From Gemmatimonadota bacterium (lineage in GTDB: Bacteria; Gemmatimonadota; Gemmatimonadetes; Gemmatimonadales; Gemmatimonadaceae): a stretch of DNA of 45,748 nucleotides. This document shows positions 7,614-17,326 of this stretch, one piece after another. How positions within the stretch are numbered: position 1 is the stretch's first letter; every line of letters begins with the position of its first letter. Where the stretch lies: assembly GCA_003152485.1 (NCBI GenBank), contig PMAE01000018.1, positions 32,462 to 78,209 of the forward strand, written 5' to 3'. A program made the translations under genes and the position numbers. A model generated the notes under the pieces. That model saw only the letters and a program-made list of their open reading frames with translations, was not told the DNA's origin and made no database searches.

Positions 7614-9791
7614 CTACATCGGCTGTCGCGCGAGCCCGAGATTCTTGACGACGAACGCCATCTCGTCGGCCGCGAGATCGATCTGCTTCGACGTCGGTTT
7701 CCCCGCGCCGTGGCCAGCACGGGTCTCGATCCGGATCAGCACCGGCGCGTCTCCCGCCTGCGCCGCCTGGAGCGCGGCCGCGAATTTGAACGAATGGCCC
7801 GGTACCACGCGATCGTCATGATCGGACGTCGTGACGAATGTGGCCGGATACCGGGTCCCCGGCCGAAGGTTGTGGACCGGCGAGTACTTGAGCAGGTACG
7901 GGAACTGAGTGGAGTCGTCCGCCGACCCGTACTCGGCTTTCCAGGCCCACCCGATCGTGAATTTCTGGTACCGCAGCATGTCCATGACGCCCACGTCGGG
8001 CAGCGCGACCGCGAATAGCTCCGGACGCTGCGTCATGACGGCGCCTACGAGCAGGCCGCCGTTCGACCCGCCTTCGATCGCCAGATGCGAGGGCGCGGTG
8101 TACTTCTCGGTCTCCAGGCACTGCGCGGATGCGATGAAGTCGTCGAATACGTTTTGCTTGCGCTCGAACATCCCGGCCTCGTGCCACGCCTTCCCGTATT
8201 CACCGCCGCCGCGCAGCACGGCAACCGCGTACACCCCCCCCATCTCGAGCCACGCGAGCCGGCCGGATGAGAAGAACGGGGTCATGTTGATGTTGAAGCC
8301 GCCATACGCGTACAACCACGTGGGATTCGTGCCATCGAGCGACAGTCCCTTCTTGGCCGTGACGAAGACGGGCACCCGGGTGCCGTCCTTGCTCGTGCAG
8401 AAGATCTGTCGCGTCTCGAACTGACTGACATCGATCGGCAGCGTCGGCACGTGCACGGCGTCGCTGGCCCTCGTCCGTACGTCCAGGCGATATACCGACG
8501 GCGGATGGAGGAACGACACGAATCCGTAGTACGCCTCCGGATCATCGTGGTGGCCGCTGATGCCCGCGACGGTGCCGAGCGCAGGCAACGCGACCGTCCC
8601 CGCGACGGTGCCATCGAGGTCGTAGATCGTGACAGTTGAATGTGCGTCGTGGAGATGCGTGACCACGACGCGGCCGCCGATCAGCGACGCCGACTCCAGC
8701 TTGTCCCCGGTCGCCGGAATCACGGTGTGCCAATGCGACCGATCGGGCTGCGTCAGATCCACACGCACGAGGCGACCCAACGGGGCGTCGAGATCGGTCC
8801 GCAAGTACAACTCGGGCCCGACGTTACCCGCGACGCCGTACTCCGCTTCGAACGCGTCCACAAGCGGCACCACCCGGTGGTCCACCGCGGGATGGAGCGG
8901 GTCGCCGAGATCGATGTAGTAGAGGCGATTGCGGGGATCGGTGCCCTGCGACACCGAGAGAATCGCGTAGTGCCCGTCGTCCGTGACGCTGGCGTTGACG
9001 ATCCATTCCGGTTGGTCGGGGCGCTCCCAGATGAGCCGGTCGTTCGCCTGCGGCTGTCCGAGTTGGTGGTAGTAGAGCTTCTCCCCCGCGCTGCGATTGA
9101 TCAACGCGTTGCCCGACGCGGGCTCGGGGAACCGGCCGTAAAAGAACCCGCGACCGTCTTTGGTCCACCCGACGTTGGTGAACTTGATCCAGTGCAGGGT
9201 GTCGGGCAGATCGCGCCCCGTGACGACATCCCGCACTCGGAGCTCTTCCCAATCGGAGCCCGCGACCGCCACGCCGTACCCCAGGAGCCGGCCGTCATGG
9301 GTCACGTTCCACGCGCTGAGCGCGACCGTGCCGTCCGTGGACAACGTGTTGGGGTCGAGCAGGATTCGCTTTGCCCCGCCCCGGCCCTCCTGCACGTAGA
9401 GCGGAGATTGGTTCTGCAGTCCGCTGTTCTCGGTAAAGAACAACCGCCCGCCCCGTTTCAGCGGGACGCTGTATTTCGGGTAGTTCCAGAGCGTCGTGAG
9501 CCGCGCCTTGATCTGCGCGCGCGCCGGGATCCCGTCGAGATAGTGATACGTGACGGCGTTTTCCGCGCTCACCCATTGCTTGGTCTCGGGCGAGTCCACG
9601 TCCTCGAGCCACCGGTATGGGTCGGGGACTTTGGTTCCGAAGTGATCATCGACTTGATCGGACCGATGCGTGGCGGGATACGTGAGCCGAGCCACGCTGT
9701 CCTGGCCGGATGCCCTCTGGGTCGTCACCGCCAGCAATACCGTCCCCGCCGCGGCGACGCCAACCACCGAGTGCGCAAAGGAGTGTGTCAT
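7614..9791 (-). CDS. Prolyl oligopeptidase (S9A), exported
   Basis: A 725-aa serine peptidase that cleaves short peptides after proline. The ATG at 9791 gives a signal peptide (MTHSFAHSVVGVAAAGTVLL, then a cut near QRASG), so it acts in the periplasm or outside. An N-terminal beta-propeller domain begins with DPYRWLEDVDSPETKQWV, a hallmark of S9A. The C-terminal alpha/beta-hydrolase domain has Ser576 in GGSNGG, Asp660 in HDDRV and His694 in AGHGAG, a complete triad. An upstream in-frame ATG at 9827 would add 12 residues before the signal peptide and is less likely. The stop is 3 bp from that of the convergent DUF922 gene. Confidence 0.95.
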   Translation of the reverse strand: MTHSFAHSVVGVAAAGTVLLAVTTQRASGQDSVARLTYPATHRSDQVDDHFGTKVPDPYRWLEDVDSPETKQWVSAENAVTYHYLDGIPARAQIKARLTTLWNYPKYSVPLKRGGRLFFTENSGLQNQSPLYVQEGRGGAKRILLDPNTLSTDGTVALSAWNVTHDGRLLGYGVAVAGSDWEELRVRDVVTGRDLPDTLHWIKFTNVGWTKDGRGFFYGRFPEPASGNALINRSAGEKLYYHQLGQPQANDRLIWERPDQPEWIVNASVTDDGHYAILSVSQGTDPRNRLYYIDLGDPLHPAVDHRVVPLVDAFEAEYGVAGNVGPELYLRTDLDAPLGRLVRVDLTQPDRSHWHTVIPATGDKLESASLIGGRVVVTHLHDAHSTVTIYDLDGTVAGTVALPALGTVAGISGHHDDPEAYYGFVSFLHPPSVYRLDVRTRASDAVHVPTLPIDVSQFETRQIFCTSKDGTRVPVFVTAKKGLSLDGTNPTWLYAYGGFNINMTPFFSSGRLAWLEMGGVYAVAVLRGGGEYGKAWHEAGMFERKQNVFDDFIASAQCLETEKYTAPSHLAIEGGSNGGLLVGAVMTQRPELFAVALPDVGVMDMLRYQKFTIGWAWKAEYGSADDSTQFPYLLKYSPVHNLRPGTRYPATFVTTSDHDDRVVPGHSFKFAAALQAAQAGDAPVLIRIETRAGHGAGKPTSKQIDLAADEMAFVVKNLGLARQPM

Positions 9792-9866
9792 ACGCTCGAA
9801 GGAACCGTGTCGCAACGGCCGGCGCAACTCGTCGGCTTGCTCGCGCGACCGCGACCCGTGGTGATG

Positions 9867-10100
9867 CTACGTCGCGAGCCCGTGCAGCTCGAGGAGAATC
9901 GCGGCGGCCAGCAGCGTGGAGCCGACGGTAATGCATACCCAGCTCGATATCCGATTCCTTCTCCTGCTCTCCGCCAACGTGGGACTCGACGGGGTGGTCG
10001 GGCGCCGGTCGCGCATCCGCATCCGCTGCAGCACGACGGAGAGCGCAAAGAATACCGTCGCGCCACTGAAACACATGAGCGCCAATACACCGCTTTTCAT
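9867..10100 (-). CDS. Small two-helix membrane protein, coupled to BNR gene
   Basis: A 77-aa protein with two hydrophobic helices (VLALMCFSGATVFFALSVVL and VCITVGSTLLAAAILLELH) joined by a basic linker. Its ATG overlaps the stop codon of the upstream BNR-repeat gene by 4 bp (10097-10100), which suggests translational coupling and a shared operon. No known family was recognised. The overlap and the clean two-helix design are the evidence that it is real. Confidence 0.65.
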   Translation of the reverse strand: MKSGVLALMCFSGATVFFALSVVLQRMRMRDRRPTTPSSPTLAESRRRNRISSWVCITVGSTLLAAAILLELHGLAT

Positions 10101-11173
10101 GGGATGTCTCCGGTGATGCGCCCGGTGTGTCCGTCTGCACCGACCGCGATGACCGCGCCGCGCACGGCCGCGACCGCGTTATAGCCGTCGTGATCCACTG
10201 ATGTCCATATCACCCCGCCGTCCGCCGATGTCGCGGTTCCCGCTGGCCCGACGCCTATGTATCGCTGGCCGTTTGACGAGACGCACGCAACGGACGACAG
10301 GTATGGCGTGTGGTGAGCGGTATCCGCCGCTGTCCAGGTGAGGCCACCGTCCGCCGTCGCCGCGACGTGCGCCCCGGGCATGGCGGGCTTGGTGTAGTCG
10401 CCGCCGACCGCGACGCCGCGCCGGCCGTCGCAAAACGCCAGCGAGAAAATGCCCGCGCTCGCTCCCCCGGCCGTCACGGGCGTGGCCGCCACGGTCCACG
10501 TGGCGCCGAAATCGGCCGATCGCCACACTCGCGCCACGGGACCCCCACCGGTCCCGATCCACGCCCGGCCGTTCGGGCCCGTGCCGATGGATGAGTTGCT
10601 CGCCGCGAATGCCGCCTCGCCGGGGAGTGCCGCGGGCGCCACCGCCGAAGCCAGCGGACTCCAGTGCGCACCCCCATCGATGGTCGTAATGACGACAAAA
10701 CGGCCCGCGATCGGATCGCCGGCCGCCAGGCAGCGCCGCGCGCTCCAACACCCGATGCCGTCCAAAAACACGCCGGGTCGCTGATCGCTGTACTGCAGCG
10801 TCCACGATGCCCCACCATCCGCCGTCTGATAGATCCGCGCCGTGTCCGCGCTCGCGACCATGACGAAGGCCGTGTGCGCATCGATCCCCGCGACGCCGCG
10901 AAAGTCGAAGCTGCGCGCGCCGGGCACGCTGTCCGCCGTCCACGTCGCCCCGCCGTCCGTGGACCGCAGCACGGTGCCGCCCGTTCCACCGACCCAGACG
11001 GCGCCGTCGGGAGCGACGCTGAGCCCGCGGAACGAGGCGCGCGAATGCGGGTCGGTCGCGGTCCACTGCGAGTGCAATGCCGTCGCCGCGCCAACGGACC
11101 AGAGCGCGACGAGCGCGAGCCGCACGTAGATCCGGATGACGACAGGGGGCTCTTCGCGGTGGGGAGCAGTCAT
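10097..11173 (-). CDS. Exported BNR-repeat / Ycf48-like beta-propeller protein
   Basis: A 358-aa protein with an N-terminal signal segment (IRIYVRLALVALWSVGAATALHSQ) and then repeated beta-propeller blades. The Asp-box type motifs STDGGATW, TADGGASW, TIDGGAHW, SADFGATW, TADGGLTW and SADGGVIW recur about every 45-55 residues, as in sialidase/Ycf48-like propellers. Such proteins act as exported binding scaffolds or assembly factors. There are no sialidase catalytic arginines to argue for an enzyme. It is the first gene of a two-gene operon with the small membrane protein. The exact start is uncertain within the first 12 residues. Confidence 0.85.
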   Translation of the reverse strand: MTAPHREEPPVVIRIYVRLALVALWSVGAATALHSQWTATDPHSRASFRGLSVAPDGAVWVGGTGGTVLRSTDGGATWTADSVPGARSFDFRGVAGIDAHTAFVMVASADTARIYQTADGGASWTLQYSDQRPGVFLDGIGCWSARRCLAAGDPIAGRFVVITTIDGGAHWSPLASAVAPAALPGEAAFAASNSSIGTGPNGRAWIGTGGGPVARVWRSADFGATWTVAATPVTAGGASAGIFSLAFCDGRRGVAVGGDYTKPAMPGAHVAATADGGLTWTAADTAHHTPYLSSVACVSSNGQRYIGVGPAGTATSADGGVIWTSVDHDGYNAVAAVRGAVIAVGADGHTGRITGDIP

Positions 11174-11226
11174 TGGATTCAGGTAGGGGTCACGATGCCG
11201 TGTGTCTCGCGCACAATATTCTACCT

Positions 11227-11769
11227 ATGTCGCACCCTGCCACGCTGTGGACGATCGGCCACTCGACTCGGCCGCTCGAGGATTTTGCGAATCTCCTCAC
11301 CGCGCACGAGATCACGGCGCTCGCCGATGTCCGTCGGTTCCCGGGGTCGCGACGCCACCCGCAGTTCAACAGCGAGACGCTGGCCGCCGCGTTGCGGACG
11401 CTCGGTATCGGCTACGACGCCCACCCGGACCTGGGTGGACGCCGCACCCCGCGTCCCGATTCCACGAATACGGCCTGGCGCAATGCATCGTTTCGCGGCT
11501 ACGCGGACTACATGGAGACGCCCGAGTTCCGGGCCGCGATCGACCGACTCCTCGCCGTGGCGCGCGTGCAGCGCACGGCGGTGATGTGCGCCGAAGCGGT
11601 GTGGTGGCGCTGCCACCGCGCGCTCATTTCGGACTATCTCATGGCCGCGGGGCATCGCGTGTTCCACATCGGCGAGCGCGGCGCGCCGACCCTCCACCCG
11701 TATACGGCGGCCTCGCGCCTCATCGACGGTCGATTGTCGTACGCGGGCGACCCCACGCTCGATCTCTGA
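11227..11769 (+). CDS. DUF488 family protein
   Basis: A 180-aa cytoplasmic protein starting at ATG 11227, where the family's conserved opening LWTIGHSTRPLEDF begins. The rest is typical of DUF488: ADVRRFPGSRRHPQFN and a C-terminal CAEAVWWRCHRALISDYL segment with two cysteines and a histidine. The function of the family is not established. An in-frame upstream start would add 18 residues with no family counterpart. The gene is divergent from the BNR-repeat gene, with 53 bp between their starts. Confidence 0.88.
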   Translation: MSHPATLWTIGHSTRPLEDFANLLTAHEITALADVRRFPGSRRHPQFNSETLAAALRTLGIGYDAHPDLGGRRTPRPDSTNTAWRNASFRGYADYMETPEFRAAIDRLLAVARVQRTAVMCAEAVWWRCHRALISDYLMAAGHRVFHIGERGAPTLHPYTAASRLIDGRLSYAGDPTLDL

Positions 11770-11793
11770 TGCGATGCGCCAATCGTCGGACCG

Positions 11794-14487
11794 TTACACC
11801 TTCGGCGGTGGGGTTGACGGCGACACGAGGTGCTCGAACCGCGGATCGCTCGCCAGCGGCGCCCACGTGGGGTCGATCGTCAGAAAGGCGGGCGAGACGA
11901 AGTACGGTTTGGCGAGCAATGCCTCGAGCTGGTCGAGCGCATGCGGGTGGTCGCCGACGGCGACGTAAGTTCGTGCCAGGACGTTCCGGGCATAGCCGAT
12001 GCTGAGGAATTGGTCCTTCGTCTTGAGCGCCAACGCGAGGCCGCGCTCCCCCTCTCGCACCGCTGCGGTGCGCTGCCCGAGATACGCGAGCGCCAGGCCG
12101 AGAAACTGATGCTGTTGGTAGTCGTCTGGCGCCGCTCGAAGCTGCGCCTCGAACTTTATTCGCGCGGTGTCCGCCGCGCGGCGGGCTCGCACGGTGTCGT
12201 TGGCGAGCCAATAAATCTCGGCCCGTGTGATCGCCCGGGTCGCTGAGTCGTCGTCGAATGACGCGGGGGGGAGCGTGAGTACGAGGGCGCGATCTGCGCT
12301 GTCGAGCGCCCAGTAGAGATCATAGTAGATCGCGATGTACGCCGCGAGCGCGGCACGATCGAGCGTCGGGGGGACGTCGCGCAATGCAGCGCGGGCCCCC
12401 GACAGGTTGCCCTCGCCCAGCCAGGTCATCACGCGGTATTCGTGCAACGAGAGATTCGCGGGCGCGAGTGCGAGCCCACGCTCGGCCTCGGCGCGCGCCT
12501 CCGGGTATCGGCGGAGCCAGACCAGCATCCGAGTGAGCACGTCCAGGCTACCGGTAGCGCGTGGGTCGAGTGCGGCTGCCTGCCGAGCATGGGCGAGCGC
12601 TGGCTCCCATTCGCCCACTGCCGCTTCGATATTCGCCAATCGGCGCATCGCGTCGGACGACGAGGGGGCGAGCCGGATCGCGGTCTCGGCCGCGGCACGC
12701 GCGGCGGCTGGATCGAACGCGATCGTGAGCTCATAGAGAGCGCGCGCGACGTATCCGTCGGCGGTAGTCGGAGCGAGCGCGATGGCTCGCTCGGCTCCGT
12801 TGCGCGCCGCTTCCGCGTCGGCGCGTGTTGCCATCGAGTTGGTGTACAGCAACGTGTGATATGACGATACGCGCGCCCAGGCCGCTGCAAAGGTCGAGTC
12901 GAGCGCGACCGCCTGGTCGGCCGCTGCCAACGCCTTGCGGATGGATCGAGGGTCGTTTCCCTGGAGCCCGCTCCGCAGGTAGGCGTCGTATGCCGCGAGG
13001 TTTTCCGTAGGACGGGCGGCGAGCTGCGTCTGAGCGGGCGGGCTCAGGACCACGCCAAGCTTGTCCGCGACGCGCGTCGCGACGGCCGACTGCACGTCGA
13101 ACACGTCGGCGAGTGTTGTGTCGTATGACTGTTGCCACTTGCTCACGGGTGCGTGCCCCGCGCTCACCTGTACCAGCTCGGGACTCACCCGCACTCGCCG
13201 GGCACCACCCGCGGCGCGCTCCCATTGCACGGTGCCGGTGAGCAAATACTGGACACCCAACTCGCGTCCGATCTGGTCGGCCGGCTTCGTCGTGTGGCGA
13301 TACTCGTTGGAGCTCGCGCGCGCGATGACCTGCAGGGCGGGGAGGGCCGACAGCTTGCCCCGGATCTCGTCCGTGATCCCGTCGGCGAAATATCCGCTGG
13401 CCGTGTCACCCTCGCTGTCGAAGGGCAGCACCGCGAGCCCGACGGGCCCCGCCGCTGAATTCGGCGGTGCAGCGTCGGTTTCATGCCGTCGCCAGGCGAA
13501 TAACACACCGACGCCAACCAGAAATCCCAACCCCATCGTCAACGAGGCGATCGGTAGGCGTCGCTTCGGCGCCGGCACCGGTAGCGCCGCCACGCCGCGC
13601 GGACTCGCGGCCGCGCGGTCGCCCACGTTCAGCGCGCGCGCAAACTCGCCGGCCGTGGCCCACCGGTCGGCGGGCACCGGAGCGAGCGCTTTGCGAAGGG
13701 CGACATCGACTGCCTCAGGTACCGATGGCCGCAGTCGCCGCACCGACGGCGCGTCGCTCGACATCATCCGCGCGATCACTGCCTGCAACGTCGGCCCGGT
13801 AAACGGCGGCTCACCGGCCAGCATCTCGTAGCACACGGCACCGAGCGCGTAGATGTCGCTCCGCGTCGTCAGGTTGCGCTCCCCACTCGCTTGCTCGGGA
13901 CTCATGTACTGCGGCGTGCCTACGGCGAGCCCCGTCACGGTGAGGCCACCCGTCGCTCCCTGAGCCGGAGTCGTCCCGCCCGCGAGCGCCCGCGCGATCC
14001 CAAAATCGGCGAGCAACGCGTCGCCCTGCGCCGTGAGCAGGACGTTCTCGGGCTTGATGTCGCGGTGGATCACGCCGTGGGCATGCGCGTAGTCGAGCGC
14101 GCCCGCCAACTCGCGCGTGATCCGCACGGCGTCCTCTAACGAAAGCTGCCGCTCCCGCTCCAACCGAGCGCGGAGGGACTCGCCCTCGACGTACGGCATG
14201 GTGAACCACAGCTGGCCAGGCGCCGTCTCACCGGAATCGTGGACGCCCAGGATGTGGGGATGCTGAAGCTGAGCGGCGGTCGCAATCTCTCGGCGGAAAC
14301 GCTCGGGCCCAAGCGATGCGGCGAGATCGGGGTGGAGCACTTTGAGCGCCACGAGCCGCTGATGCTTGGCATCTCGGGCCAGATAGACGGTCGCCATCCC
14401 CCCGCGCCCAAGCTCGCGATCGAGGGTGTACGAAGTCCCGAGTGCCGACTGGAGCTGATCCCGCGCATCTGACGTTTCCACACGCAA
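11794..14487 (-). CDS. Ser/Thr protein kinase with TolB-like domain and TPRs
   Basis: An 897-aa membrane receptor-type kinase. Residues about 20-285 are a Hanks-type kinase with the glycine loop GRGGMATVY, Lys49 in VALKVL, HRDIKPEN (Asp143) and DFG (Asp161), all intact. One membrane helix follows at about 311-332. The outer part begins with a TolB-N/FlgO-like domain (LAVLPFDSEGDTASGYFADGITDEI, then YLLTGTVQW) at about 350-500, followed by TPR-type helical repeats to the C-terminus. This architecture is common in Acidobacteria and Gemmatimonadota. The ligand and substrates are unknown; no substrate or transporter gene is clearly tied to it here. Confidence 0.92.
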   Translation of the reverse strand: MRVETSDARDQLQSALGTSYTLDRELGRGGMATVYLARDAKHQRLVALKVLHPDLAASLGPERFRREIATAAQLQHPHILGVHDSGETAPGQLWFTMPYVEGESLRARLERERQLSLEDAVRITRELAGALDYAHAHGVIHRDIKPENVLLTAQGDALLADFGIARALAGGTTPAQGATGGLTVTGLAVGTPQYMSPEQASGERNLTTRSDIYALGAVCYEMLAGEPPFTGPTLQAVIARMMSSDAPSVRRLRPSVPEAVDVALRKALAPVPADRWATAGEFARALNVGDRAAASPRGVAALPVPAPKRRLPIASLTMGLGFLVGVGVLFAWRRHETDAAPPNSAAGPVGLAVLPFDSEGDTASGYFADGITDEIRGKLSALPALQVIARASSNEYRHTTKPADQIGRELGVQYLLTGTVQWERAAGGARRVRVSPELVQVSAGHAPVSKWQQSYDTTLADVFDVQSAVATRVADKLGVVLSPPAQTQLAARPTENLAAYDAYLRSGLQGNDPRSIRKALAAADQAVALDSTFAAAWARVSSYHTLLYTNSMATRADAEAARNGAERAIALAPTTADGYVARALYELTIAFDPAAARAAAETAIRLAPSSSDAMRRLANIEAAVGEWEPALAHARQAAALDPRATGSLDVLTRMLVWLRRYPEARAEAERGLALAPANLSLHEYRVMTWLGEGNLSGARAALRDVPPTLDRAALAAYIAIYYDLYWALDSADRALVLTLPPASFDDDSATRAITRAEIYWLANDTVRARRAADTARIKFEAQLRAAPDDYQQHQFLGLALAYLGQRTAAVREGERGLALALKTKDQFLSIGYARNVLARTYVAVGDHPHALDQLEALLAKPYFVSPAFLTIDPTWAPLASDPRFEHLVSPSTPPPKV

Positions 14488-14644
14488 GTGTTGAAGTGAG
14501 AATGACCGAAGCTACGGACGATGGACGCGACGGGCCAGACACGCGGGGTCTGGGGGCCCTCCCGGGCTGACGGACTCCTGCTGACGGGCTTCCCGCGCGC
14601 CGTCGCGCCGCACCGGGACGCGCGGCGGGTTATCCTCTGGCGTC

Positions 14645-16957
14645 GTGAATCGTAACGCCTCCGTCCCTCAGGCCGACAACGGGTCCACTGGGTTCGATCC
14701 GGATGCGGATCCCGTGTTCGGGAAGTCGTCCCGTACCGTGGCCCGCGCGATCGTCCGTGGGCGCGCCTGGATCGCGGCGTTCTGGGCCGTCGCGTTCGTG
14801 GCCCTCGCCCCCGTGGCGCGGCACGTCGACACCGCCCTCGATGTCGCCGGCAACCGCACCGGCGCCAGCGCCGCGAGTGAGGTCGAGCGCCGCCTGGCCA
14901 CGGACTTCGCCTCCCCCTTCGCTCGCTACGCGCTGCTCGTCATCACCGGCATCCCCTCCCCCGACTCGGGCGAGGGACGCGCCGCGCTCCAAGAAATCGC
15001 ATCCACGATCGGCCACGCGCCCGGCGTCGCCCGCACGGCATCGTATCTCAGTACCCGGGATACGGCGTTCCTGAGCCCCCACGGCACGTTGATGGTGGTC
15101 GGCCTCCATGCGCCGCCCCAACGAGCCGATGACTGGATCCTCGGTCTGCGCGCCGTGTCGAGCGCGCTCCAGCAGCGCATCCGTACGCGATACCCGCAGG
15201 CGACGCTCGCCTGGACCGGCAACGCGGCGCTCAACTACGATGTCCGATCCGCGACCGCGGATGACGCCGCCCGCGCCGAACATCGGATCGTGCCGGTGAC
15301 GCTTGTGCTGCTGCTCTTGGTGTTCGGCAGCGTGGTCGCGGCCTGTGTGCCGCTCCTCGCCGCGGGCCTCGCGATCATCCTGAGCCTCGGGATCGCGGTC
15401 CTCCTCGCCTACGCCCACTGGCCGCTCTCGATCGTGCTCCGCAACACGGTCTCGATGCTCGGTCTCGGTGCCGGGATCGACTACGCGTTGCTCGTCGTGA
15501 GTCGCTTCCGCGAAGGGCTCGCCGCTCACCGCACGCCGGTCGAAGCGGCCGAGCTCGCGCTCTGCCACGCCGGACATACGGTGATGCTCTCCGCCACCGC
15601 GGTCGTCATCAGCTTCGCCGCGCTGCTCGTCGTGCCGGCCAGCGAGCTCCGGTCGATCGCCACCGGCGGACTGATCGTCGTGGCCACGGGCGCGCTGATC
15701 GCCACGACGCTGCTGCCCGGCCTGCTCGCGTGGCTCGGACCGCGTGTCGATGCGTTCCGCCTCCCACTGCCGCGACACCTGACGTCGGCCAACATCCCCG
15801 GACGGATCCACCCTGGGTGGCGTGCGTGGGGTGCGTGGGCCTCTGCCCACCCGTGGACGGTGCTCGCGCTGGGTGGGATCCCCCTGGTCGCGCTGGGATC
15901 GCAGGCCCAACGACTCAACGCGAACCTGCCAAGCGGCGATTGGCTGCCACGACACGCCGAGTCGACGCTGGCGCTGCATTCGCTCACCGAGATGGGCAAG
16001 AGCGGATTGGTACAGACGCTGCGGATTGTCATTCAGTTGCCGGCCGGGTCGGGCGTGCTCACGCCGGCCGGGTGGGAGGCGACGAGACACGCGACCGCAC
16101 AGCTAGCCGCTGATCCGCGAATCGCGAGCGTCCGCTCACTCCCATCGGTCACCGGTGCGATCCATCCCAGTCCGACGTTCATCACGCTGCTGCCCACCGA
16201 CGTGCTGCGCGCGTTTGCCAGCCGAGATGGACGCGAGACGAGTTTGGAAGTCGTGCCTCGCGAAGGGGTGCCCATTAGCGCGCTGGTCGGCCTCGTGCGC
16301 GAGATACGACTGGCCGGACCTGCCGCGCTCACCGGGGATCCAAACGCCAGAGTGTTGGTCGGCGGTCTGCCAGCGTTCAATGCTGAATACCAGGACGAGG
16401 TCCGCACGCACAGCAAGACGATCGTCATCCTGGTGGTCGCGGGCTCGTTCCTGACGCTGCTCATCGGCTTCCGGTCGATTCTCGTACCGGTCAAGGCGAT
16501 CATCCTCAACCTGCTCTCCGTCGCGGCCTCGTTCGGCGCGGCGGTGTTGGTCTTCCAGGACGGTCACGGCATCGGCATGCTCGGTCTCGCCACTCCGATC
16601 GATGGCCTGTTCCCGGCCGTCCCACTTGTCGTGTTTTGCCTCGTCTTCGGTTTCAGCATGGACTACGAGGTGTTCCTCGTGGCGCGGGTGGCGGAAGCCG
16701 CGGCGGGCGGCGCGGATGAAGAGACGGCTGTCGCCGACGGGGTGGCCCGAACGGGCGGCGTCATCACGAGCGCTGCGGCGATCATGGTCGTCGTGTTCTC
16801 GGCCTTCGCGCTCAGCGATTTCCTGCTGATCAAGATCCTCGGGTTCACCCTCGCCGTCGCGATCCTGATCGACGCCACTCTGGTCCGCATGGCTGTCGGC
16901 CCCGCACTCCTCCGCCTCGCCGGCCGCTGGAACTGGTGGCCCGGCGTGCGAGGCTAG
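14645..16957 (+). CDS. MMPL/RND-family membrane transporter
   Basis: A 770-aa inner-membrane protein of the RND superfamily, starting at GTG 14645. Two similar halves each have one helix, a periplasmic domain and five helices. The MMPL hallmark GxxxDY occurs in both halves, as GAGIDYALLVVSRFREGL and FGFSMDYEVFLVARVAEA, where the Asp-Tyr pair carries protons. Family members export lipids or hydrophobic compounds in actinobacteria. Nothing next to it indicates the substrate. Its stop codon overlaps the stop of the convergent gene by 4 bp. Confidence 0.92.
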   Translation: MNRNASVPQADNGSTGFDPDADPVFGKSSRTVARAIVRGRAWIAAFWAVAFVALAPVARHVDTALDVAGNRTGASAASEVERRLATDFASPFARYALLVITGIPSPDSGEGRAALQEIASTIGHAPGVARTASYLSTRDTAFLSPHGTLMVVGLHAPPQRADDWILGLRAVSSALQQRIRTRYPQATLAWTGNAALNYDVRSATADDAARAEHRIVPVTLVLLLLVFGSVVAACVPLLAAGLAIILSLGIAVLLAYAHWPLSIVLRNTVSMLGLGAGIDYALLVVSRFREGLAAHRTPVEAAELALCHAGHTVMLSATAVVISFAALLVVPASELRSIATGGLIVVATGALIATTLLPGLLAWLGPRVDAFRLPLPRHLTSANIPGRIHPGWRAWGAWASAHPWTVLALGGIPLVALGSQAQRLNANLPSGDWLPRHAESTLALHSLTEMGKSGLVQTLRIVIQLPAGSGVLTPAGWEATRHATAQLAADPRIASVRSLPSVTGAIHPSPTFITLLPTDVLRAFASRDGRETSLEVVPREGVPISALVGLVREIRLAGPAALTGDPNARVLVGGLPAFNAEYQDEVRTHSKTIVILVVAGSFLTLLIGFRSILVPVKAIILNLLSVAASFGAAVLVFQDGHGIGMLGLATPIDGLFPAVPLVVFCLVFGFSMDYEVFLVARVAEAAAGGADEETAVADGVARTGGVITSAAAIMVVVFSAFALSDFLLIKILGFTLAVAILIDATLVRMAVGPALLRLAGRWNWWPGVRG

Positions 16958-17229
16958 CCCAGGTACCGCTCTGCGAGTTGCTCCAGTCGCTCATCGCGGT
17001 CCGCTCGGGCGCGCGCCAGAATCTGCTCGACGTGCGGTCGCAGGCGCCGCTCGCCCCAATAATATCCCGTCGCTTCTTCGGCGTTGCCGGTGTCACCGGC
17101 CCGCGCGCCTTCCAGCAACGCCTCGGCGGCCGCGGCGTCGTAGCCCGGATCATCTCTCGCTGGTAGCGCGACTGGCGAACGCGGGTTTGGCTTCCCGCTA
17201 GCGTCTTCGTTTACAAATGCTCGCGACAC
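16954..17229 (-). CDS. Short protein with Gre-associated N-terminal motif
   Basis: A 91-aa protein from GTG 17229, which has a strong Shine-Dalgarno (GGAGGT, 5 nt upstream). It opens SRAFVNEDASGKPN, close to the SRAFVKED opening seen in GreA/GreB-like elongation-factor relatives. After this short arm comes a Pro-containing segment and a helical, acidic/basic region to the end (about 30-91). The C-terminal Gre domain is absent, so the motif is present without the elongation factor. A longer frame to 17388 exists, but the Shine-Dalgarno decides for 17229. The function is unknown, and the likeness to Gre proteins is from memory of the family. Confidence 0.7.
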   Translation of the reverse strand: MSRAFVNEDASGKPNPRSPVALPARDDPGYDAAAAEALLEGARAGDTGNAEEATGYYWGERRLRPHVEQILARARADRDERLEQLAERYLG

Positions 17230-17288
17230 AGTGACCTCCGCGTGCGATCCTGCTGCGAAAGCTAGCCGAGTTCCAGACGGGACGTGGC

Positions 17289-17326
17289 CCGCTACGCGGC
17301 TTCGCTCCCTAGGGCCGCTACGCGGC
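17289..17326. repeat. 12-bp direct repeat spanning a stop codon
   Basis: CCGCTACGCGGC occurs at 17289-17300 and 17315-17326. The second copy includes the TAG stop of the ANTAR-type gene (minus strand), so the last codons and stop are repeated 26 bp downstream. It may be a small duplication. Confidence 0.6.

Noticed and set aside
8640-10184. A 514-codon open frame on the plus strand inside the prolyl oligopeptidase
   Set aside because: The opposite strand codes an intact S9A peptidase with its triad, and this frame has no recognisable motif.
14630-16090. A 486-codon open frame on the minus strand over the MMPL transporter
   Set aside because: Arg/Glu/Gly/His-rich translation antisense to a complete membrane protein.
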